Part shown: positions 1 through 8,519 of the stretch, piece after piece
How the letters are laid out: each line of letters starts with the position of its first letter
Numbering within the stretch: the stretch's first letter is position 1
Origin: Phycisphaerales bacterium
Lineage (GTDB): Bacteria; Planctomycetota; Phycisphaerae; Phycisphaerales; SM1A02
Reading direction: 5' to 3'
DNA length: 64,000 nt
Assembly: GCA_030748575.1 (NCBI GenBank)
Contig: JASMLR010000006.1
Coordinates: forward strand, 62,001-126,000
The notes under the pieces: model-generated
Told to the model about the DNA's origin: nothing
Seen by the model: only the letters and a program-made list of their open reading frames with translations
Databases searched by the model: none
Program-made: the position numbers and the translations under genes

Positions 1-1209
1 CCGATCGTCCGGCAAGGCGTCCCGGCCCTGCTCGGCGCAGGCCAGTTCGACGGTCTCACCGATCCGCAGTTCGCCGCAGTCCGGTGGTTCATCACCAAGC
101 AGCATGCGAAAGAGCGTGGTCTTGCCTGCGCCGTTGGGCCCGACGATGCCCACGATGGCCCCGGGGGGAATGGAGAACGCCATGTCCTCGACCAGCACGG
201 TGTCGCCGAAGCTCTTTCGAACCCCGTCTGCGTCCACGACCAGATCTCCAAGCCTTGGCCCGGGCGGAATGAAGATCTCCACACGCCGCGCCTGCTCGGG
301 CCGGTCCTGAGCCATGAGATCTTCATAGGCCGTGATGCGGGCCTGGCTCTTGGCTTGACGCGCCTGGGGGCTCCGGCGGACCCACTCAAGCTCGCGCTGC
401 AACGCCTTCTGCCGTTTGCCTTCACGCCTGGTCTCGGCAGCCAGCCGCTTCTGCTTCTGCTCAAGCCACGACGAGTAGTTGCCCTCCCACGGAATCCCCT
501 CGCCCCGGTCCAGTTCCAGAATCCAACCCGCGACGTTGTCGAGAAAGTAGCGGTCGTGCGTCACAGCAATGACCGTGCCCGCGTACCGCTGCAGGTGTTG
601 CTCCAGCCAATCCACGCTCTCAGCGTCGAGGTGGTTCGTCGGCTCGTCCAGCAGCAGAATGTCCGGCGTCTGAAGCAGGAGCCGGCACAGGGCCACCCGC
701 CGCCGCTCGCCCCCCGAGAGCGTGTCAACCTGCCGATCGTCGGGCGGGCAGCGGAGCGCGTCCATCGCCATTTCCAACCTGGAGTCCAGGTCCCACGCAT
801 CCGCCGCATCGAGCGCCTCCTGGACTTCGGCCTGCCGCGCCAGCAGTGCCTCCATGGCGGCGTCATCCATGGGCTCGGCAAAGGACGCATTGATGCGATC
901 GAACTCCTTCATCAGCGCGACGGTGTCGGCCATGCCGTCTTCAACGACCGCTCGCACCGTTCGCGTCTCGCCAAGCAGCGGTTCCTGTTCCAGATAGCCC
1001 ACGCTGTACCCCGGCACCCGCTGAACCTGGCCGTCAAAGTCGGTGTCAACGCCGGCCATGATCTTCAAGACCGTGCTCTTCCCCGCGCCATTGAGCCCCA
1101 GGAGTCCGATCTTGGCCCCGTAGAAGTACGACAGCGAGATGTCCTTGATGATGGTCCGCTTGTCGATGGTCTTGGACACTCCGAGCATGGAGTAAATGAT
1201 GTCGGGCAT
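1..1209 (-). CDS. ettA: EttA, ABC-F translational throttle ATPase (C-terminus outside window)
   Basis: ABC-F family ATPases bind the ribosomal E site; EttA gates entry into elongation according to the ATP/ADP ratio. The protein begins MPDIIYSMLGVSKTIDKR, which is close to the EttA N-terminus. 403 of about 555 expected residues lie in the window. The first ABC domain has Walker A GLNGAGKS (about residues 37-44), a signature LSGGERRR and Walker B LLLDEPTNHLD. A charged linker rich in Lys/Arg/Gln follows, then the second Walker A VGPNGAGKTT; the gene runs off the left edge inside the second ABC domain. There are no membrane segments, as expected. It is divergent from the ROK kinase with about 35 bp between starts. 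No Shine-Dalgarno is visible. Identification to EttA rather than another ABC-F (Uup, YheS) rests on the N-terminus and the spacing. Confidence 0.93.
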   Translation of the reverse strand, partial: MPDIIYSMLGVSKTIDKRTIIKDISLSYFYGAKIGLLGLNGAGKSTVLKIMAGVDTDFDGQVQRVPGYSVGYLEQEPLLGETRTVRAVVEDGMADTVALMKEFDRINASFAEPMDDAAMEALLARQAEVQEALDAADAWDLDSRLEMAMDALRCPPDDRQVDTLSGGERRRVALCRLLLQTPDILLLDEPTNHLDAESVDWLEQHLQRYAGTVIAVTHDRYFLDNVAGWILELDRGEGIPWEGNYSSWLEQKQKRLAAETRREGKRQKALQRELEWVRRSPQARQAKSQARITAYEDLMAQDRPEQARRVEIFIPPGPRLGDLVVDADGVRKSFGDTVLVEDMAFSIPPGAIVGIVGPNGAGKTTLFRMLLGDEPPDCGELRIGETVELACAEQGRDALPDDR

Positions 1210-1232
1210 AGTGCTGGTTCCATACTCGGGAG

Positions 1233-1238
1233 TACAGT
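1233..1238 (+). promoter_or_regulatory. -10-like box (TACAGT) for the ROK kinase
   Basis: TACAGT lies 6 nt before ATG 1245 and no Shine-Dalgarno is present, which fits a leaderless transcript starting at or next to the ATG. It overlaps a 12-bp inverted repeat, TACTC-GG-GAGTA (1223-1234), in the space between the divergent ettA and kinase starts; this could be an operator. No -35 box is recognisable. Confidence 0.3.
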
Positions 1239-1244
1239 GACGTG

Positions 1245-2138
1245 ATGTTGACTGGCGTGGACCTGGGAGGGACGAAGATTGAAGCCGCCGTACTCGGTGA
1301 CGATGGCGCGGTCCTCGCCCGGCACCGGGTGCCGACGCCGAAGGGACAGTATGACGCAACCATCGAGGCCGTGGCCGCCGCAGTCCGCGTCGCGGAAACG
1401 CAGGCCGGCGGAGGGGGACCCCACATTGGCATGGGCGTACCGGGCAGCCCATCGCCGAGGTCCGGCCTGATGCGAAACTGCAACTCGACGGTGCTCAACG
1501 GCCGCCCGCTGGCCGCGGACCTTCGCGCCGCAACAGGCCGGGAGATTCGCATGGCCAATGACGCCAACTGTCTGGCCCTCTCGGAAGCCACCGACGGCGC
1601 GGCGGCGGGCGTGACGTGCGTGTTTGCGGTGATCCTGGGCACCGGCGTCGGCGGCGGGATCGTGATCGATGGCAGGCTGCTCGAAGGTGCCAACGGCATC
1701 GGCGGCGAGTGGGGCCACATACCGCTTCCGTGGCCGACCGAGCAGGAGCGTTCGGCCCGCACGTGCTGGTGCGGGCGCACCGATTGCCTGGAAACGTGGC
1801 TCTCAGGCCCCGCGATCGAAAGCGAATGGGCCGGCGAGGGCCGCCCGCCGCTTCCCGCGACCACGATCGCTTCGGCCCACGCCGACGCTGACGTGCCACG
1901 CCGCTGGGTGGATCGTCTCGCCCGCGCCACGGCCGTCGTCATCGACCTGATCGATCCGGATGTCATCGTGGTCGGCGGCGGACTCAACGCGATTGAGGCC
2001 ATCTACACCGAGGTGCCGAAGCTGTGGCCCGGTCTGGTCTTCAGCGACGCCGTGGACACCCGCATCGTCCCCGCGATGCACGGCGACGCCAGCGGCGTCA
2101 GGGGCGCCGCCCGCCTTCCAGCACGCTACTCGTCCTGA
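1245..2138 (+). CDS. ROK family sugar kinase (fructokinase / N-acetylhexosamine kinase type)
   Basis: Cytoplasmic ATP-dependent sugar kinase of the ROK family, 297 residues, the usual length. Visible motifs are the N-terminal phosphate loop GVDLGGTKIEA, the catalytic segment MANDANCLALSEA containing the general-base Asp, the glycine-rich GTGVGGGIV, and the ROK zinc site CWCGRTDCLE (about residues 169-178), which is the CxCGxxxCxE pattern of fructokinase and N-acetylglucosamine/mannose kinases. The C-terminal IDPDVIVVGGGL is the adenosine loop. Substrate cannot be decided from sequence. I chose ATG 1245 over GTG 1242 because TACAGT sits 6 nt upstream of it. The 3' end overlaps the convergent small lipoprotein gene by 13 bp. 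Confidence 0.88.
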   Translation: MLTGVDLGGTKIEAAVLGDDGAVLARHRVPTPKGQYDATIEAVAAAVRVAETQAGGGGPHIGMGVPGSPSPRSGLMRNCNSTVLNGRPLAADLRAATGREIRMANDANCLALSEATDGAAAGVTCVFAVILGTGVGGGIVIDGRLLEGANGIGGEWGHIPLPWPTEQERSARTCWCGRTDCLETWLSGPAIESEWAGEGRPPLPATTIASAHADADVPRRWVDRLARATAVVIDLIDPDVIVVGGGLNAIEAIYTEVPKLWPGLVFSDAVDTRIVPAMHGDASGVRGAARLPARYSS

Positions 2139-2497
2139 ACATTGACGCCGGGCTGATCCATCGGATCGCCGGTCGGAGATTCGGCGCTCGGGACCAGGGT
2201 CTCGGCGCCGGGCGCGATGTCGGACTCGTCCAGGTCTGCCTCCCGATCCAGCCGCTCACGCGTGATGAACGGGTCGGGGTCAAACGGGTCACCCTGGGGC
2301 GCGCCGGCCCCGCTGAGCGTGGCGAGCGACGGATCGCCCGCCGTCCCGTCCTGATGACGCATGGCCGCAGACCCTTCGGCCGCAAGCGCCGCTTCCTGCG
2401 CGTTCAGGTCCTTGGTGTCCACCGGGCCGGAGCAGCCGCCCGCGAGGAGTCCAACGCACACAATGAATCGTCCAATCGTCGGCCTCATCATCAGCAT
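2126..2497 (-). CDS. Small secreted lipoprotein, unknown function
   Basis: 123 residues. A short charged N-terminus and a hydrophobic stretch end in a plausible lipobox, LLAGGC (Cys about residue 22), giving a mature acidic, proline-rich and probably disordered tail (repeated DPFDPDPF, ETLVPSAESPTGD). No domain is recognised. The start at 2497 is supported by a GGGAGG Shine-Dalgarno about 10 nt upstream; ATGs at 2491 and 2488 are alternatives. It converges on the ROK kinase with a 13-bp overlap and is divergent from tRNA-Ser. Confidence 0.6.
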   Translation of the reverse strand: MLMMRPTIGRFIVCVGLLAGGCSGPVDTKDLNAQEAALAAEGSAAMRHQDGTAGDPSLATLSGAGAPQGDPFDPDPFITRERLDREADLDESDIAPGAETLVPSAESPTGDPMDQPGVNVQDE

Positions 2498-2602
2498 GGA
2501 TCACTTGCCTCCCTGTTGACCGCAGCATACCGGCCCCACCGGGGACCGGTCGCACCGGCGGCATCGCGGCCCGCCGCAGCAGATACCATGCTCCAACCGA
2601 CA

Positions 2603-2689
2603 GGTGGGGTGGCAGAGCGGTTGAATGCGCCGGTCTTGAAAACCGGTATACGCTTCGGCGTATCGCGGGTTCGAATCCCGCCCCCACCG
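2603..2689 (+). tRNA. tRNA-Ser (anticodon UGA)
   Basis: 87-nt class II tRNA. The acceptor stem GGTGGGG pairs with CCCCACC (2682-2688), with discriminator G at 2689. The anticodon stem-loop CGGTCTTGAAAACCG displays anticodon TGA. A long variable arm (TATACGCTTCGGCGTAT) is diagnostic of tRNA-Ser. The T-arm is GCGGG-TTCGAAT-CCCGC (2665-2681). CCA is not encoded. Confidence 0.97.
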
Positions 2690-2707
2690 TTGGCCGGAGT
2701 TGCCTGC

Positions 2708-3181
2708 ATGCCGACTGTCCACGCCCTGATCCGGCGCCTCTGCACCATCACCGCAGCCGCTGCGTTGATGACCTGGTGCCCAGGCTGCCTGCCGCCTTCA
2801 GCCCCCCTGCACGCCCGACTCGAGGTCCGTGACGCCGCCACCGGCCGCCCGGTGCCGGATGCCACCGTGCGGTGGACCGGAGGCAACCTGTTCATTCCGC
2901 CGCGGGAGGTCCTGGGCCCGCCCATCTCACCGGCGGCCACGCCCGCGGGGGGCCGGGCCGTCACCGATGAGGATGGCGTGGCGACGCTCACGCTCGCGGG
3001 AAACCGACCGAATGACCTGACGGTTCAGGCGGATGGGTACCAGCCTGTGCATGTCGTGCTCAAGGCGTCCGCGTCGACGGTCGGCGGCGCGGTCATCTGG
3101 ACCGAGGGCATCGCGGCGCCATCGAGCCCCGCCCGGCCGGCCGCGCCGACCCTTCAGGTGCGAGTGCGACCGGCTCAGTGA
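2708..3181 (+). CDS. Small exported protein with carboxypeptidase-regulatory-like beta fold
   Basis: 157 residues. The N-terminal signal sequence (MPTVHALIRR, then an Ala-rich hydrophobic core) ends near WCPGCLPP, so either signal peptidase I or a weak lipobox could apply. The mature part has the pattern LEVRDAATGRPVPDATV followed by DEDGVATLTL and LTVQADGYQPVHVVL. This is the signature of small carboxypeptidase-regulatory or transthyretin-like beta-sandwich domains that present a repeat on the cell surface. It starts 18 bp after tRNA-Ser, so it may be read from the tRNA promoter. The 3' end overlaps the convergent sdhB by 7 bp. Confidence 0.6.
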   Translation: MPTVHALIRRLCTITAAAALMTWCPGCLPPSAPLHARLEVRDAATGRPVPDATVRWTGGNLFIPPREVLGPPISPAATPAGGRAVTDEDGVATLTLAGNRPNDLTVQADGYQPVHVVLKASASTVGGAVIWTEGIAAPSSPARPAAPTLQVRVRPAQ

Positions 3182-3951
3182 GCCTTGAGTTGGCCCTGCC
3201 GCGTGTCCGGCTCGCACAGTGAAGCCTTCATGAAGTCGCGGTTCATGCGACCGATGAATCGGATCGAGATGCCCTTGGGGCAGGCATCCTGGCACTCCGC
3301 GTAGTTGGTGCACGCGCCAAAGCCTTCGGCGTCCATCTGGGCCACCATGGTTCTGGCCCGCTTCCAACGCTCTGGTTGCCCCTGCGGGAGCAGGCCCAGG
3401 TGCGACACTTTGGCGCCGGTGAACAGCATCGCTGCTCCGTTTGGACAGGACGCAACGCAGGCGCCGCAGCCGATGCACTCCGCCGCGTCCATCGCCTCTT
3501 CGGCCACCGGATGCGGGACCAGCGACGCATTCGGCTCGGGCTTCGGGCCGCTGTGCGCCGAAATGTACCCGCCCGCCTCGATGATTCGGTCGAAGGCCGT
3601 TCGATCCACCATGAGGTCTTTCACAATCGGGAAGGCGCCGCTGCGAAACGGCTCGATCCAGATCTCGTCACCGTCCTTGAAGGCTCGCATACGAACCTGA
3701 CAGGTGGTCGACTTGTGACCCGGCCCATGCGGCCGGCCGTTGATGACGCAGGAACATGCGCCGCAGATGCCTTCTCGACAGTCACTGTCGAAGGTCACCG
3801 GATCGTCCCCCGCAGCGATGATCCGCTCGTTGAGCGTGTCGAGCATTTCCAGAAACGACATGTCCTCTTCGACGCCGTCCAGTTCGTGCCGCTGAAACCC
3901 GCCTTTGTCTTCGGGACCACTCTGACGCCAGATGTGCAGAATCATTCGCAT
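3175..3951 (-). CDS. sdhB: Succinate dehydrogenase / fumarate reductase iron-sulfur subunit
   Basis: Transfers electrons from the flavin of SdhA to the haem/quinone site through three Fe-S clusters. 258 residues. [2Fe-2S] ligands are at Cys58, 63, 66 and 84 (CREGICGAC plus STTC), the [4Fe-4S] motif CIGCGACVASC at 159-169, and the [3Fe-4S]-type ligands CTNYAECQDAC at 214-224. This is the B-type arrangement seen in menaquinone-linked enzymes. ATG 3951 overlaps the sdhA stop (TGATG), and a GTG at 3954 is also possible; either way translation is coupled to sdhA. It is the last gene of sdhCAB. Confidence 0.95.
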   Translation of the reverse strand: MRMILHIWRQSGPEDKGGFQRHELDGVEEDMSFLEMLDTLNERIIAAGDDPVTFDSDCREGICGACSCVINGRPHGPGHKSTTCQVRMRAFKDGDEIWIEPFRSGAFPIVKDLMVDRTAFDRIIEAGGYISAHSGPKPEPNASLVPHPVAEEAMDAAECIGCGACVASCPNGAAMLFTGAKVSHLGLLPQGQPERWKRARTMVAQMDAEGFGACTNYAECQDACPKGISIRFIGRMNRDFMKASLCEPDTRQGQLKAH

Positions 3952-5861
3952 CACTTGTAGCTCCGGGTCATGAGGGGAAGCGCGTCAAAGGTCAGATCTT
4001 CCGTGGTCTTCTCGTGCGGGCCGTCGTCTTTCCACTCCCACACACCAACATTGCCGAACTCGTCGTCGTTTCGGACGACCTCGCCGTCTTCGGTCTGGTG
4101 CTCTTCTCGGAAGTGGCAGCCGCAGGACTCATCTCGCTCCAGCGCATCGCGGCACATGAGATGGCCGAGTTCCAGGAAGTCGCCAAGCCGCCCGGCACGC
4201 TCAAGCGCCTGGTTCGTCGTATCGGCGCGTCCCGGTACGACCATGTCGTGCTCATACGCGTCCTTGAGTTCATCGATCCTGACGAGCGCCTCTTTGAGAC
4301 CGTCGGCCGTCCGTGCCATGCCGCACTTGTCCCACATGACCTCGCCGAGTTCCTTGTGGATGGCCATGGGCGTCCTGCTACCGGTGCGAGCCATGAGCCA
4401 GTCGATGTGCTCGCGTGCCTGCTTCTCGTGCTGGGCAAACGCGGGATGGTCGGTCCCCACTTTGTCCTGATAGATGTCATGCAGGCTGTCATTGATGGTC
4501 TGGGGCAGGATGAAGTAGCCGTCCGCCAGGCACTGCATCAGGCTGCTCGCGCCGAGCCTGTTTGCGCCATGGTCAGAGAAGTTCGATTCTCCAATGGCGT
4601 ACAAGCCGGGAATGTTGGTCATGAGGTTGTAGTCAACCCACAGGCCGCCCATGCAGTAGTGAACTGCCGGGAAGATCCGCATCGGGGTCTTGAAGGGCGA
4701 GTCGGTCGTGATCTCCTCATACATGTCGAAGAGATTGCCGTATCGCTCTGCAATAACCTGATGGCCCCGCTGCTCAATGGCGTCGGTGAAGTCGAGGTAC
4801 ACCTGCTGCTTCCCGTCGACACCAAGGCCGTCGTCGCAGACATACTTGGCATTCCTCGCAGCCACGTCCCGAGGCACGAGATTTCCGAATGACGGATACC
4901 GCTCCTCGAGGTAGTAGTACCGATCCCCCTCCGGAATCTGGTGGGGCGGACGCGTGTCGCCGGGGTTTCGGGGCACCCACACGCGGCCATCATTCCGGAG
5001 CGATTCGCTCATCAGGGTCAGCTTGCACTGGAAGTGACCACTGACTGGGATGCACGTCGGGTGGATCTGCACGTAGCACGGATTGGCGAACCCTGCCCCC
5101 CGCTTGTGCGCCCTCCAGGCCGCCGTCGCATTGCTGTTGAAGGCGTTAGTGCTGTGGAAGAACACATTGCCGTAGCCACCGCTGGCGAGCACGACGGCGT
5201 CGGCTGCGAGGCTCCGAATCTCCCCGGTCTGGAGGCAGCGGTACACGACCCCGCGGCACCGGCCGTCGATGTTGACGATGTCCTGAACCTCGGTCCGGGG
5301 ATACATGACGGCATTGCCGGCGGCCACCTGCTGATGCAGGGCCTGATATCCGCCGAGCAGTAGTTGCTGGCCGGTCTGGCCGCGACAGTAGAACGTCCGC
5401 TCTACAAGCACGCCGCCGAACGACCGGTTGGCGAGTTGGCCTCCGTACTCCCGGGCGAACGGCACACCCTGCGCCGTGCATTGGTCGATGATCCCGGTCG
5501 CCACCTCCGCCAGCCGCCACACATTGGCCTCGCGTGATCGGAAGTCGCCGCCCTTCTGAGTGTCATAGAAGAGCCGATACACACCGTCACCGTCATTGCG
5601 GTAGTTCTTGGGGGCATTGATACCGCCCTGGGCGGCGATGGAGTGCGCGCGGCGGGACGAGTCCTGAAAGCACATGACATGGACGCGATATCCCTGCGCG
5701 GCGAGGGACGCAGCCGCGGCAGCGCCCGCCAGACCGGTACCGACCACGACGATGTCGTACTTCGGTCGGTTCCGCGGGCCAACGAGTTTCACGTGCTCAA
5801 GGTGATTCCGCCACTTGTCGCGAATGTCACCGTCGGGGATTCCGGCATCAAGTTCAAGCAT
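3951..5861 (-). CDS. sdhA: Succinate dehydrogenase / fumarate reductase flavoprotein subunit
   Basis: Oxidises succinate to fumarate (or the reverse) at a covalently bound FAD; TCA cycle and respiratory chain. 636 residues, typical of the long Bacteroidetes/Chlamydiae-type SdhA. The N-terminal FAD-binding site is [20 protein letters not shown]. The flavinylation His lies in [12 protein letters not shown]. The substrate-capping and catalytic region includes [11 protein letters not shown], and the FAD C-terminal motif [10 protein letters not shown] is present. Start ATG 5861 lies 1 bp after the sdhC stop. The frame stays open further upstream inside sdhC, but that extension has no family similarity. 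Confidence 0.96.
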   Translation of the reverse strand: MLELDAGIPDGDIRDKWRNHLEHVKLVGPRNRPKYDIVVVGTGLAGAAAAASLAAQGYRVHVMCFQDSSRRAHSIAAQGGINAPKNYRNDGDGVYRLFYDTQKGGDFRSREANVWRLAEVATGIIDQCTAQGVPFAREYGGQLANRSFGGVLVERTFYCRGQTGQQLLLGGYQALHQQVAAGNAVMYPRTEVQDIVNIDGRCRGVVYRCLQTGEIRSLAADAVVLASGGYGNVFFHSTNAFNSNATAAWRAHKRGAGFANPCYVQIHPTCIPVSGHFQCKLTLMSESLRNDGRVWVPRNPGDTRPPHQIPEGDRYYYLEERYPSFGNLVPRDVAARNAKYVCDDGLGVDGKQQVYLDFTDAIEQRGHQVIAERYGNLFDMYEEITTDSPFKTPMRIFPAVHYCMGGLWVDYNLMTNIPGLYAIGESNFSDHGANRLGASSLMQCLADGYFILPQTINDSLHDIYQDKVGTDHPAFAQHEKQAREHIDWLMARTGSRTPMAIHKELGEVMWDKCGMARTADGLKEALVRIDELKDAYEHDMVVPGRADTTNQALERAGRLGDFLELGHLMCRDALERDESCGCHFREEHQTEDGEVVRNDDEFGNVGVWEWKDDGPHEKTTEDLTFDALPLMTRSYK

Positions 5862-5862
5862 G

Positions 5863-6603
5863 TCAGTGGGTCTCCGACACGTCCGCGGCGTGATCCGCGG
5901 GGGCTGGAAGGATGCCGGTCCAGAAGCAGAACGGCACGGACGAGAATCCGACGAAGAGCCCGAAGGAGAGCAGCCACGCCCAGATTCGGAATCCGCGATT
6001 GCGATCCTGGTTGTCAAGGCCCAGTGTCTGCAGGAATGACCACCCCCCGTGATAGAGATGGATGCAGATGCAGGCCATGACGAAGATGTAGATCGCGGCC
6101 ACCCACCACATGGAGAAGGCGGCGTGGAGATTCCGGTACACCTCGGCCATCTCATGCCCGTCCTCTTCGACGAAGAGCACGGGGGCCGGCTGGATGTCCC
6201 CGGTGGTGAATTGAAGAATGTGCAGCACCACGAAGATCAGAATGACGGCCCCGGACGCCTGCATGAGCCTTGCAGCGATCGTTGACGCCTGCAGGTGGTG
6301 TCGGCGGTACCGCTGTGGCCTGGCCCGCTTGTTCTGTTTGATCAACAGAAAGACCGTCACGATATGGGCAACGACGCAGACCAGAAGGACCGCCCTGGTG
6401 ATCCAGAGCACGCCCGCCCACCCGAAAATGGGCTCCATGATCGTGCGAAGGTGCAGCGCATACTCGTCAATGACACCGGGACCGGCGAACACCTTGAGGT
6501 TGCCTGCCATGTGCAGAATGAGAAACAGGAACAGCACGACGCCGGTCACGGCGACGACGACCTTCTTGCCGATGGCCGTCCGGTAGAAACTCATGACTCG
6601 CAT
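5863..6603 (-). CDS. sdhC: Succinate dehydrogenase cytochrome b558 membrane subunit
   Basis: Single-chain membrane anchor that carries the haems and quinone site of a B-type succinate:quinone oxidoreductase. 246 residues with about five transmembrane helices. Histidines suited to two b haems occur in the membrane segments ([35 protein letters not shown]). The start at 6603 follows AGGAGG with a 5-nt spacer; upstream in-frame ATGs lack this. It is the first gene of sdhCAB, with an upstream promoter at 6641-6669. The two-haem, one-anchor type is usually menaquinone-linked (family knowledge). Confidence 0.92.
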   Translation of the reverse strand: MRVMSFYRTAIGKKVVVAVTGVVLFLFLILHMAGNLKVFAGPGVIDEYALHLRTIMEPIFGWAGVLWITRAVLLVCVVAHIVTVFLLIKQNKRARPQRYRRHHLQASTIAARLMQASGAVILIFVVLHILQFTTGDIQPAPVLFVEEDGHEMAEVYRNLHAAFSMWWVAAIYIFVMACICIHLYHGGWSFLQTLGLDNQDRNRGFRIWAWLLSFGLFVGFSSVPFCFWTGILPAPADHAADVSETH

Positions 6604-6640
6604 GCGGTCCTCCTGCACCAACAAACGCGACGAACGGGTC

Positions 6641-6669
6641 ATCATACAGAAGGGTCAGTCGTGGGTCAG
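6641..6669 (-). promoter_or_regulatory. Predicted sigma-70-type promoter for sdhCAB
   Basis: On the minus strand CTGACC (6669-6664) is followed by a 17-nt spacer and TATGAT (6646-6641). A start near 6634 would give a leader of about 30 nt containing the AGGAGG ribosome-binding site of sdhC. The -35 box overlaps the stop region of the upstream phosphatase gene. Confidence 0.5.
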
Positions 6670-8324
6670 GGCGACGGACCGGCCCAGGCCAGAACACTCG
6701 CGACGGTTGTGTCGTCGGCAAGGGCGTCGCCCCCGGACCACCCGCGCACCGCAGCCAGAAGTTCAACGACGTCCTCGTCCACGGTCCGGGTCCGGGCCAA
6801 TACGGATTCGATGTTCGCCAAGCCGAACTGCTCGCCGGCGGCATCAGGCTGCTCCGGCACCCCATCGGTCATCAGCACAATGCGGTCCGACTCACCCAGT
6901 TGCACGACATTGGCCTGAAACTCGATCCCCTCGATGGCGCCCACGACCGGGGACGTGGCCGCATGGTGCATCTCCACACCGTCGCTCCGAACGTGCACCC
7001 AATATCCGTGACCTGCATCGACGTAGGTCAGCGACCCATCCGCGGCAAAGACGCCGACCCACAGCGTGAGAAACCGGTTGGATGCGCTTCTCGCCAGCAC
7101 AAAGTTGTTCAGGTCCTCGACCGCATCAGCGGGCGAAGCGTGCCGCGCCAGGGCCGCGTGCAGGTAAGCCTGCGCAGCAGCCATCAGAATGGCAGCCCCG
7201 ACCCCCTTCCCGGATACGTCGCCCAGAATGACGGCAATGCGGCCATGCTCCAACTGCACAACATCAAAGAGATCACCCGAAGCCACCCGCCCGGGATGAA
7301 ACTCAACCGCGTACTGGAGGCCGGCGCCCGCCTGCCGCTTCAGCGGGATCATGAGTTGCTGCGCTTCGCGAGCAGCGGCCATCTCTTCGTCGAGTTCCCG
7401 CTGCCTCGCCTGCATCGAGCGTCGTCGCAGGTTAGCCATGGCCAGCCCTGCAAGCTTGCCCAGCGCCTCACAGAATCCGGCTGCATCCGGCGCCACGGCA
7501 CTTTCGCTTGCGCGAGCGTCCAGGTACAGGCAGGCCGCAACCTGATCGTCGACGAGAATCGGGCAGCACATGGCAGAGTGAATCTCAAGCTCTGCGATGC
7601 TCTGGCCCCAATCGGCATTGCTCTGCTGCGCGGCCAGCGTCACCATCTCCCCGGCCGATGCGCGAATGACCAGAGACCGGCTGAACTGTGAGGCCTCCTG
7701 GCCCTCACGCGCCCAGGTCCCGAGCACTTCCACGGCTTCCTGATCGCCGGCGATGCGAACCAACGCCGCGCGACCGTAGCCCGTGCCCACAACCACCGAC
7801 TCCAGCAGCGACTGGGCTAACTCACGCTCGGTGCCTGCGTCGTTGATCCGTCCTGCGCAGTCAATAATCAGTTGAAGGCGATGATGCGCGAGCTTGCCTG
7901 TCGCGGCCGGATCAATCCGCTTGACTTCCGCCGCGTCCTCGATCACCTCGGGCCCCCCGGTCATCGCGACGGTCGTCGGTGTCCACGTCCCCACCTGAAG
8001 CACCCAGGGCCCAACACCAATGCGGTCGCCCGGCGCCAGCGGCATGGGCTGGGTCTGTTCGATCCGCACATCATTCAGCCACGTGCCATTGGGCCCGCCC
8101 AGGTCGCTGAGCAGCCACCGACCTCCGACGTGCTTCACTTCCGCGTGGCGGCGAGACATCGTGGCGTCAACCAGGTGCACCTCGCAGGCACTGCCGCGAC
8201 CGATGACGGCTCCGGCCCGCGTCACCTCCACGGGAGGTACGGCCGGACCGCGCACCGCCACCAACCGAAGCATCCCTGCGGCCTGTTCTGTCTCCACGTG
8301 CGTGTAGCCTCGCTCAGCACTCAC
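6666..8324 (-). CDS. FHA-GAF-SpoIIE/PP2C serine/threonine phosphatase
   Basis: Signalling phosphatase of the RsbU/SpoIIE class, 552 residues, cytoplasmic. An N-terminal FHA domain (about 35-110) has the phosphothreonine-binding pattern GRGSACEVHL, SRRHAEV, DLGGPNGTWLND. A GAF-like sensory domain follows (about 140-300), then a coiled segment with REAQQLMIPL. The C-terminal PP2C_SpoIIE domain (about 335-550) keeps the metal-binding residues in SGDLFDV, GDVSGKGVGAA, TDGVPE and DDTTV. Such proteins usually dephosphorylate anti-anti-sigma factors in partner-switching circuits; no such partner is nearby. The start is GTG 8324, with TAGCAT 6 nt upstream and no Shine-Dalgarno. It is separated from the GTPase-associated locus only by tRNA-Arg. 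Confidence 0.9.
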   Translation of the reverse strand: MSAERGYTHVETEQAAGMLRLVAVRGPAVPPVEVTRAGAVIGRGSACEVHLVDATMSRRHAEVKHVGGRWLLSDLGGPNGTWLNDVRIEQTQPMPLAPGDRIGVGPWVLQVGTWTPTTVAMTGGPEVIEDAAEVKRIDPAATGKLAHHRLQLIIDCAGRINDAGTERELAQSLLESVVVGTGYGRAALVRIAGDQEAVEVLGTWAREGQEASQFSRSLVIRASAGEMVTLAAQQSNADWGQSIAELEIHSAMCCPILVDDQVAACLYLDARASESAVAPDAAGFCEALGKLAGLAMANLRRRSMQARQRELDEEMAAAREAQQLMIPLKRQAGAGLQYAVEFHPGRVASGDLFDVVQLEHGRIAVILGDVSGKGVGAAILMAAAQAYLHAALARHASPADAVEDLNNFVLARSASNRFLTLWVGVFAADGSLTYVDAGHGYWVHVRSDGVEMHHAATSPVVGAIEGIEFQANVVQLGESDRIVLMTDGVPEQPDAAGEQFGLANIESVLARTRTVDEDVVELLAAVRGWSGGDALADDTTVASVLAWAGPSP

Positions 8325-8330
8325 GCCCGC

Positions 8331-8336
8331 ATGCTA
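8331..8336 (-). promoter_or_regulatory. -10-like box (TAGCAT) for the SpoIIE phosphatase
   Basis: Read on the minus strand, TAGCAT ends 6 nt before GTG 8324, and no Shine-Dalgarno is present. It is one of about ten similarly placed TANNNT boxes in this window and fits a leaderless transcript. No -35 box is recognised. Confidence 0.3.
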
Positions 8337-8395
8337 CCGCCCCGCTGGCGTGCTGGCGGCCCTCGTGGGCCCCGCAGTACACTCTCCCCCTTCGA

Positions 8396-8469
8396 GTCCA
8401 CGTAGCTCAATTGGATAGAGCGTCGGCCTCCGAAGCCGAAGGTTGCAGGTTCGAGTCCTGCCGTGGACG
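8396..8469 (+). tRNA. tRNA-Arg (anticodon CCG)
   Basis: 74 nt. The acceptor stem GTCCACG pairs with CGTGGAC (8462-8468), with discriminator G8469. The D-arm is GCTCAATTGGATAGAGC. The anticodon stem-loop TCGGC-CTCCGAA-GCCGA gives anticodon CCG, reading CGG. The T-arm is GCAGG-TTCGAGT-CCTGC. CCA is not encoded. It stands immediately upstream of the accessory nine-gene locus. Confidence 0.96.
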
Positions 8470-8506
8470 TCCCCCGCGGGGCGGCGTTCCTCACGATGTC
8501 CGGGAG

Positions 8507-8512
8507 TAGACT
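8507..8512 (+). promoter_or_regulatory. -10-like box (TAGACT) heading the plus-strand accessory operon
   Basis: TAGACT lies 7 nt before ATG 8520, in the 50-bp gap after tRNA-Arg. There is no Shine-Dalgarno at a usable distance, so the operon may start with a leaderless mRNA. Read-through from the tRNA promoter is an alternative. Confidence 0.3.
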
Positions 8513-8519
8513 CCAGCAC

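Noticed and set aside
355-1245. Long plus-strand open frame opposite ettA, and similar long antisense frames across the window
   Set aside because: The opposite strand encodes a clear ABC-F protein; GC-rich DNA leaves long open antisense frames. Their translations are Arg/Pro/Ala-rich without motifs.
2516-2589. Promoter for tRNA-Ser from TTGACC and TACCAT
   Set aside because: The two boxes are about 60 bp apart, far beyond a usable spacer.
2024-2707. In-frame extension upstream of the small exported protein at 2708
   Set aside because: It runs through the ROK gene end, a lipoprotein on the other strand and tRNA-Ser; the signal peptide begins at ATG 2708.
3175-6603. Fumarate reductase rather than succinate dehydrogenase
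   Set aside because: Sequence alone does not settle direction; an aerobic tyrosine-degrading organism makes succinate dehydrogenase more likely, so that name was used.
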